DNA of 64,000 nt from Clostridia bacterium (GTDB taxonomy: Bacteria; Bacillota_A; Clostridia; Christensenellales; Aristaeellaceae), in the NCBI GenBank assembly GCA_017938645.1, contig JAGBBE010000101.1, positions 1 to 64,000 of the forward strand. The letters run 5' to 3'. The translations under genes and the position numbers were made by a program. A model generated the notes under the pieces. That model was not told the origin of the DNA, did not search any database, and was given only the letters and a program-made list of their open reading frames with translations. How positions within the stretch are numbered: position 1 is the first letter of the stretch; every line of letters begins with the position of its first letter. Below, one piece after another: positions 8,478 to 16,358 of this stretch.

Positions 8478-9341
8478 TTACTGGGTAATTCTGCGCAGAT
8501 AGGCCAGACCGGCTTCAACAGCGGCAAGATTGTCCTCCATGCCTTCGAATTCCAGAGAGAGCCAGCCGTCATAACCAGCTTTCTTCAAAAGTTCAACACA
8601 CTGGGCTACCGGAATTTCACCATGACCTACGACGGTGCCGCGCAGATAGTTGCCGCCGCGGGAACGGAACCAGCCATGGCCGGGATCGATGCCGTTGCCG
8701 GACTTGATGAGGAAGTCCTTGGCATGCACATGGAAAGCATAGGGAGCTGCGATACCCACAGCATAGTCGCTGGGTTCGTCGGCACAGCAGAAGTTGCCCA
8801 TATCAATGAGCCAGCCGAAGTTAGGATGATTGACAGCCAGAATCAGTGATTCAACACGCAAAGAATCCTGGAAGATGTATCCGTGATTTTCGGTACAGGT
8901 TTTTACGCCGAGGCTCTGAGCATATTCTGTTACTTCGCGAATGGCGGGTACAACCAGTTCGATGGCTTCGCGCCAGGAGCGCAGAGTGGGAGGAAGTTTC
9001 CAGATGATGTCGTGACGCATAACCTTTGCACCAAGCGCGCTGCATACATCCACGCACTCCTTGAGGCGGGCAACCTCGTCCTCAGCCTTTCCGCCTGCCA
9101 TTCCATTAAGCAGATCCGCGCCGATCGTGTAGGCACAGATTTCGATGCCGAGCTTTTCGCAATGCTCACGAAGCGCTTTTGCAGTGTCCAGAAGTGTGGC
9201 GTCCTGCTCACGCTTTTCAAGCTGGAGGAACTCAATGCCGTCAAAACTATGCTTTTTGGCAAGCTCTGCAACAGCAAAATAGTCTGCGCCGGTGGACTGC
9301 ATGTATTTGGAGTAGCTGTAGCTGGATACGCCGATCTTCAT
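8478..9341 (-). CDS. Sugar phosphate isomerase/epimerase-like TIM-barrel protein
   Basis: Belongs to the AP-endonuclease-2/xylose-isomerase-like TIM-barrel superfamily, whose members isomerise, epimerise or eliminate sugars and inositols using a divalent metal. The 287-residue protein shows four likely metal ligands in the family positions: E151 (TENHG), D180 (LIDMGN), H206 (HVHAKD) and E264 (LEFEG). An AGGAGG site lies 7 bases before the ATG. It lies 13 bases after the oxidoreductase gene and is almost certainly cotranscribed with it. Genes of this type next to Gfo/Idh/MocA dehydrogenases often act on a keto-sugar or keto-inositol made by the partner. The substrate cannot be read from sequence. 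Confidence 0.85.
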   Translation of the reverse strand: MKIGVSSYSYSKYMQSTGADYFAVAELAKKHSFDGIEFLQLEKREQDATLLDTAKALREHCEKLGIEICAYTIGADLLNGMAGGKAEDEVARLKECVDVCSALGAKVMRHDIIWKLPPTLRSWREAIELVVPAIREVTEYAQSLGVKTCTENHGYIFQDSLRVESLILAVNHPNFGWLIDMGNFCCADEPSDYAVGIAAPYAFHVHAKDFLIKSGNGIDPGHGWFRSRGGNYLRGTVVGHGEIPVAQCVELLKKAGYDGWLSLEFEGMEDNLAAVEAGLAYLRRITQ

Positions 9342-9354
9342 AATGTGTTCCTCC

Positions 9355-10413
9355 TTACAGAATCACTTCATGTCCGGTTCTGGCAGATTCGTAGATTGCA
9401 TCGAGAATATCCATAATGGCCACGCCGTCCTCAGCCGGAGAAACGCAGGGAATTCCGCTGCGGACACAATCCACGAAATGATTGATTTCGTTTTCGAAGA
9501 GGCCCTCAAAGCTGAGAGAGGTGGGACCGTCAAAGGTTACATCAGCCATGTAACCGTTCAGATCAGTGTACATTTCCAGATCGGGCTCGAGCTTGGCGCC
9601 GGCCTTCGTGCCAAACAGATCGATACGGCCAACGGGCTTTTTGATGTTGAGAGAGAAGCTGGCTTCAACAGTTACTACCGTGCCGTTATCATAACGAATC
9701 ATGGCGCTTGCCAGATCTTCCACGTCACAGATATCGCCTTCCTTGGCGCTGGCAGCAATGTAGGGACGCTTGTCCTTGACGTCGGGACGGTCGAAAAGCT
9801 TCTGGAAAGTCGCACCATAGATAGACACCGGCTTGGGGTTGCCGAGCAGATAGCGGGTAAGATCAATGACGTGCACGCCCAGATCGATCAGTGGACCGCC
9901 GCCAGAACGGGCCTTGTCGCCAAACCAGCCGCCGGGGCTTCCATGGCGGCGCAGATAGGTGGCCTTGGCGTAATAAATATCGCCAAACTGATTATTGTCA
10001 ATCATGTCGCGCAGGATAAACGCGTCGTTGCCAAAGCGGCGCACGAAACCAATCATCAGAAGCTTACCGCTTTCCTCGGCCGCTGCCTGCATCTGACGAG
10101 CCTGCTCTGCATTGATGGCCATCGGCTTTTCGCACAGGACATGCTTTCCGGCTTTCAGAGACGCAATGGAGCACTCCGCATGGGCGGCGTTCCAGGTACA
10201 TACGCTCACAGCGTCGATCTCTTCCAGTTTGAGCATTTCGTTATAGTCTGTAAATGTGCGTTCAACATTGAACTTTTCTGCACGGTCGGCGAGGATCTTC
10301 TCGTCAATATCGCAAAGCGCATAGATTTCAACATTGGGATTTTTCTTGTATGCAGTCAGGTGGCTCATGGCAATGTTGCCGCAGCCGATGACCGCAATTT
10401 TCAGCTTTTCCAT
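9355..10413 (-). CDS. Gfo/Idh/MocA-family NAD(P)-dependent oxidoreductase
   Basis: A dehydrogenase for a sugar, inositol or sugar derivative. The 352-residue protein has an N-terminal Rossmann fold opening IAVIGCGNIA (about 5-14), the family's CEKPMA motif with the catalytic Lys96, and a C-terminal Gfo domain containing GGGPLIDLGVHVIDL, whose Asp and His usually form the active site. It has the family's normal length. The ATG is preceded by AAGGAG. Short gaps to the isomerase genes on both sides (15 and 13 bases) point to one transcript. In such trios the oxidoreductase commonly oxidises C3 of a sugar or an inositol hydroxyl before isomerisation or elimination; that is inference here. Confidence 0.9.
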   Translation of the reverse strand: MEKLKIAVIGCGNIAMSHLTAYKKNPNVEIYALCDIDEKILADRAEKFNVERTFTDYNEMLKLEEIDAVSVCTWNAAHAECSIASLKAGKHVLCEKPMAINAEQARQMQAAAEESGKLLMIGFVRRFGNDAFILRDMIDNNQFGDIYYAKATYLRRHGSPGGWFGDKARSGGGPLIDLGVHVIDLTRYLLGNPKPVSIYGATFQKLFDRPDVKDKRPYIAASAKEGDICDVEDLASAMIRYDNGTVVTVEASFSLNIKKPVGRIDLFGTKAGAKLEPDLEMYTDLNGYMADVTFDGPTSLSFEGLFENEINHFVDCVRSGIPCVSPAEDGVAIMDILDAIYESARTGHEVIL

Positions 10414-10428
10414 CGTAAAACTCCTTCG

Positions 10429-11271
10429 TCAGATACGGTCTTTGAGGAACTGAACGGCCATGGAGATATCCTTGAAGGGATCTTCGCCGACTTCGCGTTC
10501 GATGGTAAGGAAGCCCTTGTAGCCAATCTCATTGAGCGCTTTAAGCCAGCCCACAAAATCCACGTCGCCCTGTCCGAGCGGCAGTTCGATAAAGGCGGGA
10601 TCAGTCACCACAGAAGGATCCGCTGCTATGCCGTAAATAATCTCGGGATTCTTGTCGCAGAGCTTGCGGCCATCCTTAGCATGGGTATGGACAATGTAAT
10701 CTTTCAGCGTATGCACGGCTGCAACGGGGTCGTCGCCAGTTACCATAACGAGGTTGGCAGGGTCAAGGTTGACAGCAACGCCGGTAGAGTGCAGACCATC
10801 GAGGAATCCTTTCAAAACAGCAGAGGTTTCGGGGCCGGTCTCAATGGCAAAATGTGCATTGAGGGAATCCGCATAAGAAGCAAGCTGACCACAGGCCTCC
10901 TGCATAATGCTATAGCGCGGATGGGAGGAATCAGAAGGAACCACGCCGATGTGGGTGGTCACAACATCCGTTTCCAGCTCCTTGGCCAGATCCAGAATAC
11001 GCTTGGACTTTTCAATCAGCTGAGGATTCAGCTCGGCATTGCCAAAGCCGCGACCCAGATCGCCGCACAGTGCGGAAATGGTCAGTCCGTGGTCTTTGAC
11101 CTGTGCAAGAAACTCACGGCGCATCTGAGTGGTCAGATTTTCAGGAGCCATTTCACCCTTGGTAGCATAAACCTGAATGCCGGTCGCACCAACATCATGA
11201 GCATTTTTAAGTGCCTCCAGACGGGGCTTGCGGAAGGAGTCCAACATAACGCCAATAGAGAAAGGATACAT
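10429..11271 (-). CDS. Sugar phosphate isomerase/epimerase-like TIM-barrel protein, first gene of the sugar block
   Basis: A second member of the xylose-isomerase-like TIM-barrel superfamily, 280 residues. Likely metal ligands are E144 (IETG), D170 (NLDPAN), H197 (HTHAKD) and E258 (IERE). It is clearly diverged from the other isomerase in this block, so the two probably act at different steps or on different substrates. It is the promoter-proximal gene: a sigma-A type promoter with a TATAAT box lies about 50 bases upstream, and an AGGAGG site precedes the ATG. Confidence 0.85.
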   Translation of the reverse strand: MYPFSIGVMLDSFRKPRLEALKNAHDVGATGIQVYATKGEMAPENLTTQMRREFLAQVKDHGLTISALCGDLGRGFGNAELNPQLIEKSKRILDLAKELETDVVTTHIGVVPSDSSHPRYSIMQEACGQLASYADSLNAHFAIETGPETSAVLKGFLDGLHSTGVAVNLDPANLVMVTGDDPVAAVHTLKDYIVHTHAKDGRKLCDKNPEIIYGIAADPSVVTDPAFIELPLGQGDVDFVGWLKALNEIGYKGFLTIEREVGEDPFKDISMAVQFLKDRI

Positions 11272-11318
11272 ACAGTTTACCTCCTGAAACGAAAATGAAA
11301 TTGTTGAAAGGTAGATAC

Positions 11319-11347
11319 ATTATAGTCTATAAACCGCAAAATGAAAA
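11319..11347 (-). promoter_or_regulatory. Sigma-A type promoter of the sugar block
   Basis: On the minus strand TTTTCA and a perfect TATAAT are separated by 17 bases, about 50 bases before the first isomerase gene. It lies just after the MATE gene's terminator, so the sugar block is transcribed on its own. The -35 box is weak, which fits an activated or moderately expressed promoter. Confidence 0.7.
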
Positions 11348-11364
11348 GCATCATTTTGCAGAAA

Positions 11365-11397
11365 ACGCGGTCTGAATACAGATGATTCAGACCGCGT
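11365..11397 (-). terminator. Intrinsic terminator of the MATE transporter gene
   Basis: A perfect 13-base stem (ACGCGGTCTGAAT / ATTCAGACCGCGT) with a 7-base loop, followed by TTTTC on the minus strand, 7 bases after the gene's stop codon. Confidence 0.85.
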
Positions 11398-11404
11398 CCA
11401 CATG

Positions 11405-12757
11405 CTATTTTTTCCATTTGCTGGAGATATAGTAGCACATGCCGATTACAAGCGGCATAAAGCCCGCAAGAGCGTCTCCGTACCAGAATCCCTGACAGCC
11501 CATTCCAACGGCAAAACCGAGCAAGGCGGCAATGCCGATACGGCTGATCATACCGTCGATGATGGCTACAGCAAAGTTCAGCTTGGTGTTGCCGGAACCG
11601 TTGATCAGAGAGAAGCTCATGCTGCGTGTTGCAGATCCGTAAAAATTCAGCACAGCCGGGATTACAAGAATCGACGCGGCAGAGAGAACCTCTGTGTCGG
11701 TGGTGAAGAGATCAAAAATCTGACGGGAGAACAGAATCATGGCAAAGGCAAAAGCAGTGGAGATGACCATGCCGCACACGATGACCGTGCGAAGAATTTT
11801 CGGTACGCGTTCGTATTTACCAGCGCCAAGATTCTGACCAACCATGGTGCTGCCGGCGGTAGTAAAGGAATTGGAGACAATGCCGATCATCATGTTGATC
11901 TTGTTGTAGATACCCGAAAGTGCAGAATATACAACGCCGGACAGATTGATCCAGGAAGTAAGAACAATCTTCGAAAGATTAATGGCAGCAGACTGAATGG
12001 CCATAGGTACGCCCAATGCAACCAGCTTGCCCAGTGCTGTTTTGTCAATGGCAAAGCTGCTGAGCCTGAAGTCGAAACCGAAGCTTTCGCGGCGGCGATA
12101 CAGATAAATCAGCGCAATAATAAAGCTTGCAGCCTGACTGATCACCGTGGCGAGCGCTGCACCAGAAACCTGCATGTTGAGTCCGGCTACGAACACAAGG
12201 TCAAGAATGATGTTCATCACTGCGGCGATGGCAATGAATACAAAAGGTCGGCGGCTGTCACCCATGCCGCGAAGGATGGCGCTGATGATGTTGTATCCGT
12301 AGATGAATGCAAGACCTACAATACAGGTGACGGTATAGTCCATTGTAAAAGCATAGGATTCTGCCGGAGTGTTGAGCCAGCCCAGCATCAGATCACGCAT
12401 GAAGAAGCATACAACGGACATCAGAATGGAAATACCCAGCAGGAAGGTGAACATGGTTCCAATAATTTTCTGCACGCTGTCCATGCGTTTTGCGCCAACT
12501 GCCTGGGCAACCAGAACCTGTCCGGCAGAAGAAAATCCCATCGCCACAAAGGTCAGAAGATGAAGAATATCGCCGCCGATGGACACGGCAGACATGCCTG
12601 CACCGCCGATAAAGCGGCCTACAACGATCATATCCACGATGTTGTATATAGCCTGAAGAGCGTTAGAAACAAACAGGGGAAAGGCAAATTGGAGCAGAAG
12701 TTTTGCCACGTTTCCTCCCGTGAGATCAGTAACCATGGAAGAATTCCGATTCGACAT
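11405..12757 (-). CDS. MATE-family multidrug/cation antiporter
   Basis: A 450-residue membrane protein with about 12 hydrophobic spans in two similar halves, as in MATE exporters of the NorM/DinF type. These push drugs or metabolites out in exchange for Na+ or H+. Readable family features are the N-terminal DLTGGNVAKLLLQFAFPLF, the PAESY loop and the GMGDSRRPF segment that recurs between halves. The reading frame is open 29 codons further upstream, but the chosen ATG has a GGAGG site with good spacing. It is monocistronic, with its own promoter candidate and terminator. The exported substrate is unknown; there is no reason to link it to the sugar genes beyond position. Confidence 0.88.
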   Translation of the reverse strand: MSNRNSSMVTDLTGGNVAKLLLQFAFPLFVSNALQAIYNIVDMIVVGRFIGGAGMSAVSIGGDILHLLTFVAMGFSSAGQVLVAQAVGAKRMDSVQKIIGTMFTFLLGISILMSVVCFFMRDLMLGWLNTPAESYAFTMDYTVTCIVGLAFIYGYNIISAILRGMGDSRRPFVFIAIAAVMNIILDLVFVAGLNMQVSGAALATVISQAASFIIALIYLYRRRESFGFDFRLSSFAIDKTALGKLVALGVPMAIQSAAINLSKIVLTSWINLSGVVYSALSGIYNKINMMIGIVSNSFTTAGSTMVGQNLGAGKYERVPKILRTVIVCGMVISTAFAFAMILFSRQIFDLFTTDTEVLSAASILVIPAVLNFYGSATRSMSFSLINGSGNTKLNFAVAIIDGMISRIGIAALLGFAVGMGCQGFWYGDALAGFMPLVIGMCYYISSKWKK

Positions 12758-12791
12758 GTTTTTCCTCCGTAAAGTTTTGTTTTCAATTCGC

Positions 12792-12800
12792 ATTTTATCA
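12792..12800 (-). promoter_or_regulatory. Possible extended -10 promoter of the MATE gene
   Basis: The minus strand reads TGATAAAAT about 35 bases before the start codon, an extended -10 element. TTGTTT lies 18 bases upstream of TAAAAT as a weak -35. A TTGACA is also present but spaced too close. Confidence 0.45.
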
Positions 12801-12907
12801 CAACGATTTGTCAAAAAACAATCACAAGATGCACTATGGCTCAAAATTAGCAGGAAAAAGCCGGGAAGGATGAGAATCCATCAAAAAACAAAGGTAGGAG
12901 GCGCAGA

Positions 12908-14320
12908 ATGGACGAGCGAAGGATTGCTTCTTTGGTGGACAGATGGGCCAGGGAGCATCGGATGGAGCTTGTGGAAGATCTGAAAAAGCTGCTGTCCATT
13001 CCATCGGTGGCTGAGTATGATCAGGATGGTTATCCCATGGGGCCATCTTGTGCAAAAGCTGTTGATTTTTTGATAGAAGCTGGTCGGCGCTATGGAATAG
13101 AAACTGAGAATAATGACTATTTCTGCGCTGTGCTGAATCTTCCATCAAAAGAAACCGCTGCTCAACTTGGGATTCTCGGACATCTGGATGTGGTGCCGCC
13201 CGGAGACGGATGGAAACAGGATGCGTTTCAGCCGTTTGAGCAAAAAGGATATATATTTGGCAGAGGCTCTATTGATAACAAAGGCCCGATAATGATGGCT
13301 GTGTACGTCATGCGCTGCATAAAGGAACTGGACATTCCTTTTCGCAGCGGTATCACGATTATTGCTGGCTGCGATGAAGAGAAGGAAATGAGGGACGTTG
13401 TACACTATCTTTCCAGGCATAGTGCTCCCGATTTTACTTTGATCTGTGACGGCGCATGGCCTGTTGGTATAGGCGAAAAGGGTATGCTGGAAGCAGAATT
13501 GCTTCAGGAAGTAAAAGAAGGAAATCTGATTCGGCTCTCAGGCGGCAGAGTATCCAATCAGGTTCCCGATTGCGCAGAAGCGGTTTTGGCGGATGTTGAT
13601 CCGGATGTGCTGGTAGCTGTACAAAACCAGTATCAGAGTTTGCATGCAGAGGAGCAAAACAATCGGATTGTGTTGTCGTATTGCGGGAAAGCCGCGCATT
13701 GCAGCACGCCGAATCATGGCGACAACGCAATTCTCCAGCTGATCAGCATCCTGTTGAATTCTGGTTTGGTGCGTGGTGATGCATCTGTCCAGCTTGCTTT
13801 GCTGGAAAAGTGCTTTATCGATTATAATGGAACCGGATTGCGGATTTATCACGCAGACGCGCTGTCTGGTACAACGACCTGTGTGCCGGTATCAATCGAA
13901 CTGAAAAATGGTATCCTGCGCACAGGAATCAACGTTCGTTATTGCGTCAGCCAAAACGGCGATATACTTGTCAATAAGCTGCGTAAGCGTTGTAATCAGC
14001 TCGGAATGGAACTGAAAATGTTCTTTCATGAGAAACCGAGGTTGGCAGACGCGGATGATCCTGTTGTAAAGCTTCTTTTGCAAAACTGTCAGAAAAACCT
14101 TTCGAGAAAATGCAAGCCATATGTCACAGGCGGCGGTACCTATGCCCGCCGGTTTCCCAACTCCATCCCATATGGTCCTGTATATCTGGATGCAGGCCTT
14201 CCGAAACGGTATGGGCAGCCGCACATGGCTAACGAAGCGGTTTCCATAGAGCAATTGCTGGAAGGAATCAAAATTTATGTTCTGGCGCTTATGAAACTGG
14301 ACGAGTACTTTTCTGATTGA
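12908..14320 (+). CDS. M20-family dipeptidase, PepV/Sapep-like
   Basis: A cytoplasmic zinc or manganese dipeptidase that splits dipeptides from peptide uptake or turnover. The 470-residue protein has the M20 pattern: metal ligand His in GHLDVVP with the nearby catalytic Asp, the bridging Asp in GRGSIDNKG, and the catalytic/ligand Glu pair in CDEEKEM. A lid domain sits in the middle (about 180-330), and the C-terminal His lies in the segment around PHMANE. Length and motifs match PepV-type enzymes (about 465-470). GTAGGAGG precedes the ATG by 8 bases. It is divergent from the MATE gene, and a promoter for the next gene begins directly after its stop codon. Confidence 0.9.
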   Translation: MDERRIASLVDRWAREHRMELVEDLKKLLSIPSVAEYDQDGYPMGPSCAKAVDFLIEAGRRYGIETENNDYFCAVLNLPSKETAAQLGILGHLDVVPPGDGWKQDAFQPFEQKGYIFGRGSIDNKGPIMMAVYVMRCIKELDIPFRSGITIIAGCDEEKEMRDVVHYLSRHSAPDFTLICDGAWPVGIGEKGMLEAELLQEVKEGNLIRLSGGRVSNQVPDCAEAVLADVDPDVLVAVQNQYQSLHAEEQNNRIVLSYCGKAAHCSTPNHGDNAILQLISILLNSGLVRGDASVQLALLEKCFIDYNGTGLRIYHADALSGTTTCVPVSIELKNGILRTGINVRYCVSQNGDILVNKLRKRCNQLGMELKMFFHEKPRLADADDPVVKLLLQNCQKNLSRKCKPYVTGGGTYARRFPNSIPYGPVYLDAGLPKRYGQPHMANEAVSIEQLLEGIKIYVLALMKLDEYFSD

Positions 14321-14349
14321 TTGTAAGCAGAAAGAAAACATGCTATAAT
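14321..14349 (+). promoter_or_regulatory. Sigma-A promoter of the Tet(M)-like GTPase gene
   Basis: TTGTAA and a perfect TATAAT with exactly 17 bases between, starting at the dipeptidase stop codon. It predicts a 5' leader of only about 25 bases, so there is no room for the leader-peptide attenuator found upstream of mobile tet(M) genes. Confidence 0.75.
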
Positions 14350-14380
14350 GCACCAGAAAAAGGCAGGAGAGTGACCGAGA

Positions 14381-16318
14381 GTGAAGCAGATTCGCAACAT
14401 TGGAATTTTCGCGCATGTTGATGCTGGGAAAACCACGCTGTCTGAGCAGCTGCTTGCGCATGCGGGCGCAATCCGCCATACGGGAAGTGTTGATGGGGGA
14501 ACAGCTCACACCGATACGCTGCCTGTGGAACGCCGCAGAGGCATTTCTGTGAAGGCAACCTGCGTCACCTTCACATGGAAAGATGTGCAAATCAACCTGA
14601 TTGATACTCCCGGACATGTCGACTTCTCTGCCGAAGTTGAACGATCCCTCTGGGCTTTGGATGCTGCTGTTCTGGTCGTTTGCGGAGTGGAAGGCATTCA
14701 GCCGCAGACGGAGGTTCTGTTTGAAGCGCTGAAGGAACAGCAGATTCCCGTGGTTTTCTTTGTAAACAAAATGGATCGCGAAGGTGCTGATGCATTGCGC
14801 GTGACTGAGCAGATCCGGCGTATGCTTTCTCCGGCTGCCGCACTTATGGAGGACACGGAGCAGATCGCTGACGTTGTCTATTCGGCTGATGACGAACTGA
14901 TGGAACGCTATCTTCTCGGTGATGAGATATCAGCAGACGAACTTCTGAAGCATATGAAAACACTGGCGGTTCAAGCCAAATCCTATCCCATATATACAGG
15001 CTCTGCATTGAAAGATGAAGGAGTCGAAGTCCTTCTGGATGCAATCCTGGAATGTCTGCCTGAACCTGAAAAGACAACAGAAAAACTATCTGCGGTCGTT
15101 TTTGCCGCACAGCAGGATCGGCTGCTTGGACGCGGAGTCTGGGTTCGACTGTATGGCGGATATATTGAGACGCGCATGCCTCTTACGCTGCCTGCCGGTG
15201 TCGATCCTCTGACTGGCGAGACGAAATACATTCAGCTTAAGATCAACCAGATCAGGACGGTTGACGGGGAAAGTGTCAATCGTCTGGAAGCAGGCGAAAT
15301 CGGCGTTGTTTACGGACTCGGAGATGTGCAGATCGGGCAGGTGATCGGTTCTGACGACGGACTTCCCAGACGCGTTGAACCGGGCAGGCTGCGTACGCCT
15401 CTGATTACAGTGCAGGTGCTGCCTGAAAAAGAGGAGGATATGCAAAAACTCCGTCAGGCCTGCGAAATTCTTTCAGGCGAAGATCCGCTTCTTCAGGCAA
15501 AATTTGTACGTTCGCTGAATGAACAGCATCTCAATGTGATGGGAACCATTCAGTTGGAAATCCTTGCAGAACTTCTGAAAACACGTTTTGATCTCGACGT
15601 CCGCTTTACTAAACCGGCGATCCTGTATCGGGAAACCATCGCAAAAAAGACGACGGGTTTTGTTGCATATACCATGCCCAAGCCCTGCTGGGCAATCATG
15701 GAATTTGAGATTGAACCAGCGCCGCGCGGAAGCGGAATCAGTTTCACTTCCGTTGTTCCGGTAAGAGAAATTGCTGCGCGCTATCAGCATCAGGTTGAGC
15801 AGGCACTTCCGTTAGCACTTGCACAGGGCAGGCTCGGCTGGCAGGTTACAGATGTTAAGATTACGCTGGTAGGCGGCAATCATCACCAGTTCCATACACA
15901 TCCACTGGATTTCATCGTTGCAACGCCCATGGGAATTCAGGACGGACTCAGGCGGGGTGGAAGCGTGCTTCTTGAGCCGATTCTGGATGTGCGTTTTATT
16001 GTACCGCAGGATTGCGTGGGCCGCATCATGAGCGATGTCAACCAGATGCGCGGAGAAGTCAAGGAAACGGTTTTCGAAGGAGATCGCGCCGTCCTTAAAG
16101 CGCTGCTTCCCGTCGCAACCAGTCTGGATTATTCCACCACGCTTGCAGCCGCAACCGGAGGCCGAGGCACGATGAGTGTACGTCTGCACGGGTATGAAGA
16201 ATGTGCCCTTGAACTCGGGGCTACAGCCAGACGCCGCAATGTTGATCCGCTGGATACCAGTCGGTATATCCTTGCAGCCAGAAGTGCGCTGGAAGGTGGA
16301 ATTTTTGATTTTGAATAA
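14381..16318 (+). CDS. Tet(M)/OtrA-like ribosome-protection-type GTPase
   Basis: A translation GTPase related to EF-G and to the tetracycline ribosomal protection proteins. The 645-residue protein has G1 AHVDAGKT at 11-18, G3 DTPGH at 75-79 and G4 NKMD at 129-132, then EF-G-like domains II-V. Its length matches Tet(M) (639), not EF-G (about 690). The N-terminus and insert pattern resemble Tet(M), but the match is partial: the C-terminal segment is diverged from the acquired tet genes. It starts with GTG after an AGGAGAG site. It has its own promoter and terminator, and no integrase or transfer genes lie beside it. It may be a chromosomal relative with a native ribosome-rescue role. Resistance should not be assumed. 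Confidence 0.8.
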   Translation: MKQIRNIGIFAHVDAGKTTLSEQLLAHAGAIRHTGSVDGGTAHTDTLPVERRRGISVKATCVTFTWKDVQINLIDTPGHVDFSAEVERSLWALDAAVLVVCGVEGIQPQTEVLFEALKEQQIPVVFFVNKMDREGADALRVTEQIRRMLSPAAALMEDTEQIADVVYSADDELMERYLLGDEISADELLKHMKTLAVQAKSYPIYTGSALKDEGVEVLLDAILECLPEPEKTTEKLSAVVFAAQQDRLLGRGVWVRLYGGYIETRMPLTLPAGVDPLTGETKYIQLKINQIRTVDGESVNRLEAGEIGVVYGLGDVQIGQVIGSDDGLPRRVEPGRLRTPLITVQVLPEKEEDMQKLRQACEILSGEDPLLQAKFVRSLNEQHLNVMGTIQLEILAELLKTRFDLDVRFTKPAILYRETIAKKTTGFVAYTMPKPCWAIMEFEIEPAPRGSGISFTSVVPVREIAARYQHQVEQALPLALAQGRLGWQVTDVKITLVGGNHHQFHTHPLDFIVATPMGIQDGLRRGGSVLLEPILDVRFIVPQDCVGRIMSDVNQMRGEVKETVFEGDRAVLKALLPVATSLDYSTTLAAATGGRGTMSVRLHGYEECALELGATARRRNVDPLDTSRYILAARSALEGGIFDFE

Positions 16319-16320
16319 GG

Positions 16321-16357
16321 AATACCCGGTCTGCTTTTGGTGTGCAGACCGGGTATT
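16321..16357. terminator. Bidirectional terminator between the GTPase gene and rmuC
   Basis: A perfect 14-base stem (AATACCCGGTCTGC / GCAGACCGGGTATT) with a 9-base loop, lying between converging stop codons. Confidence 0.85.
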
Positions 16358-16358
16358 T

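Noticed and set aside
9343..11298. A 651-codon open frame on the plus strand across three sugar genes
   Set aside because: It is antisense to three well-recognised genes with good ribosome binding sites. Its translation has no domain, and its openness follows from the codon use of the real genes.
12758..12844. Longer MATE start 29 codons upstream
   Set aside because: That segment is not hydrophobic or conserved in look, and the downstream ATG has a proper GGAGG site.
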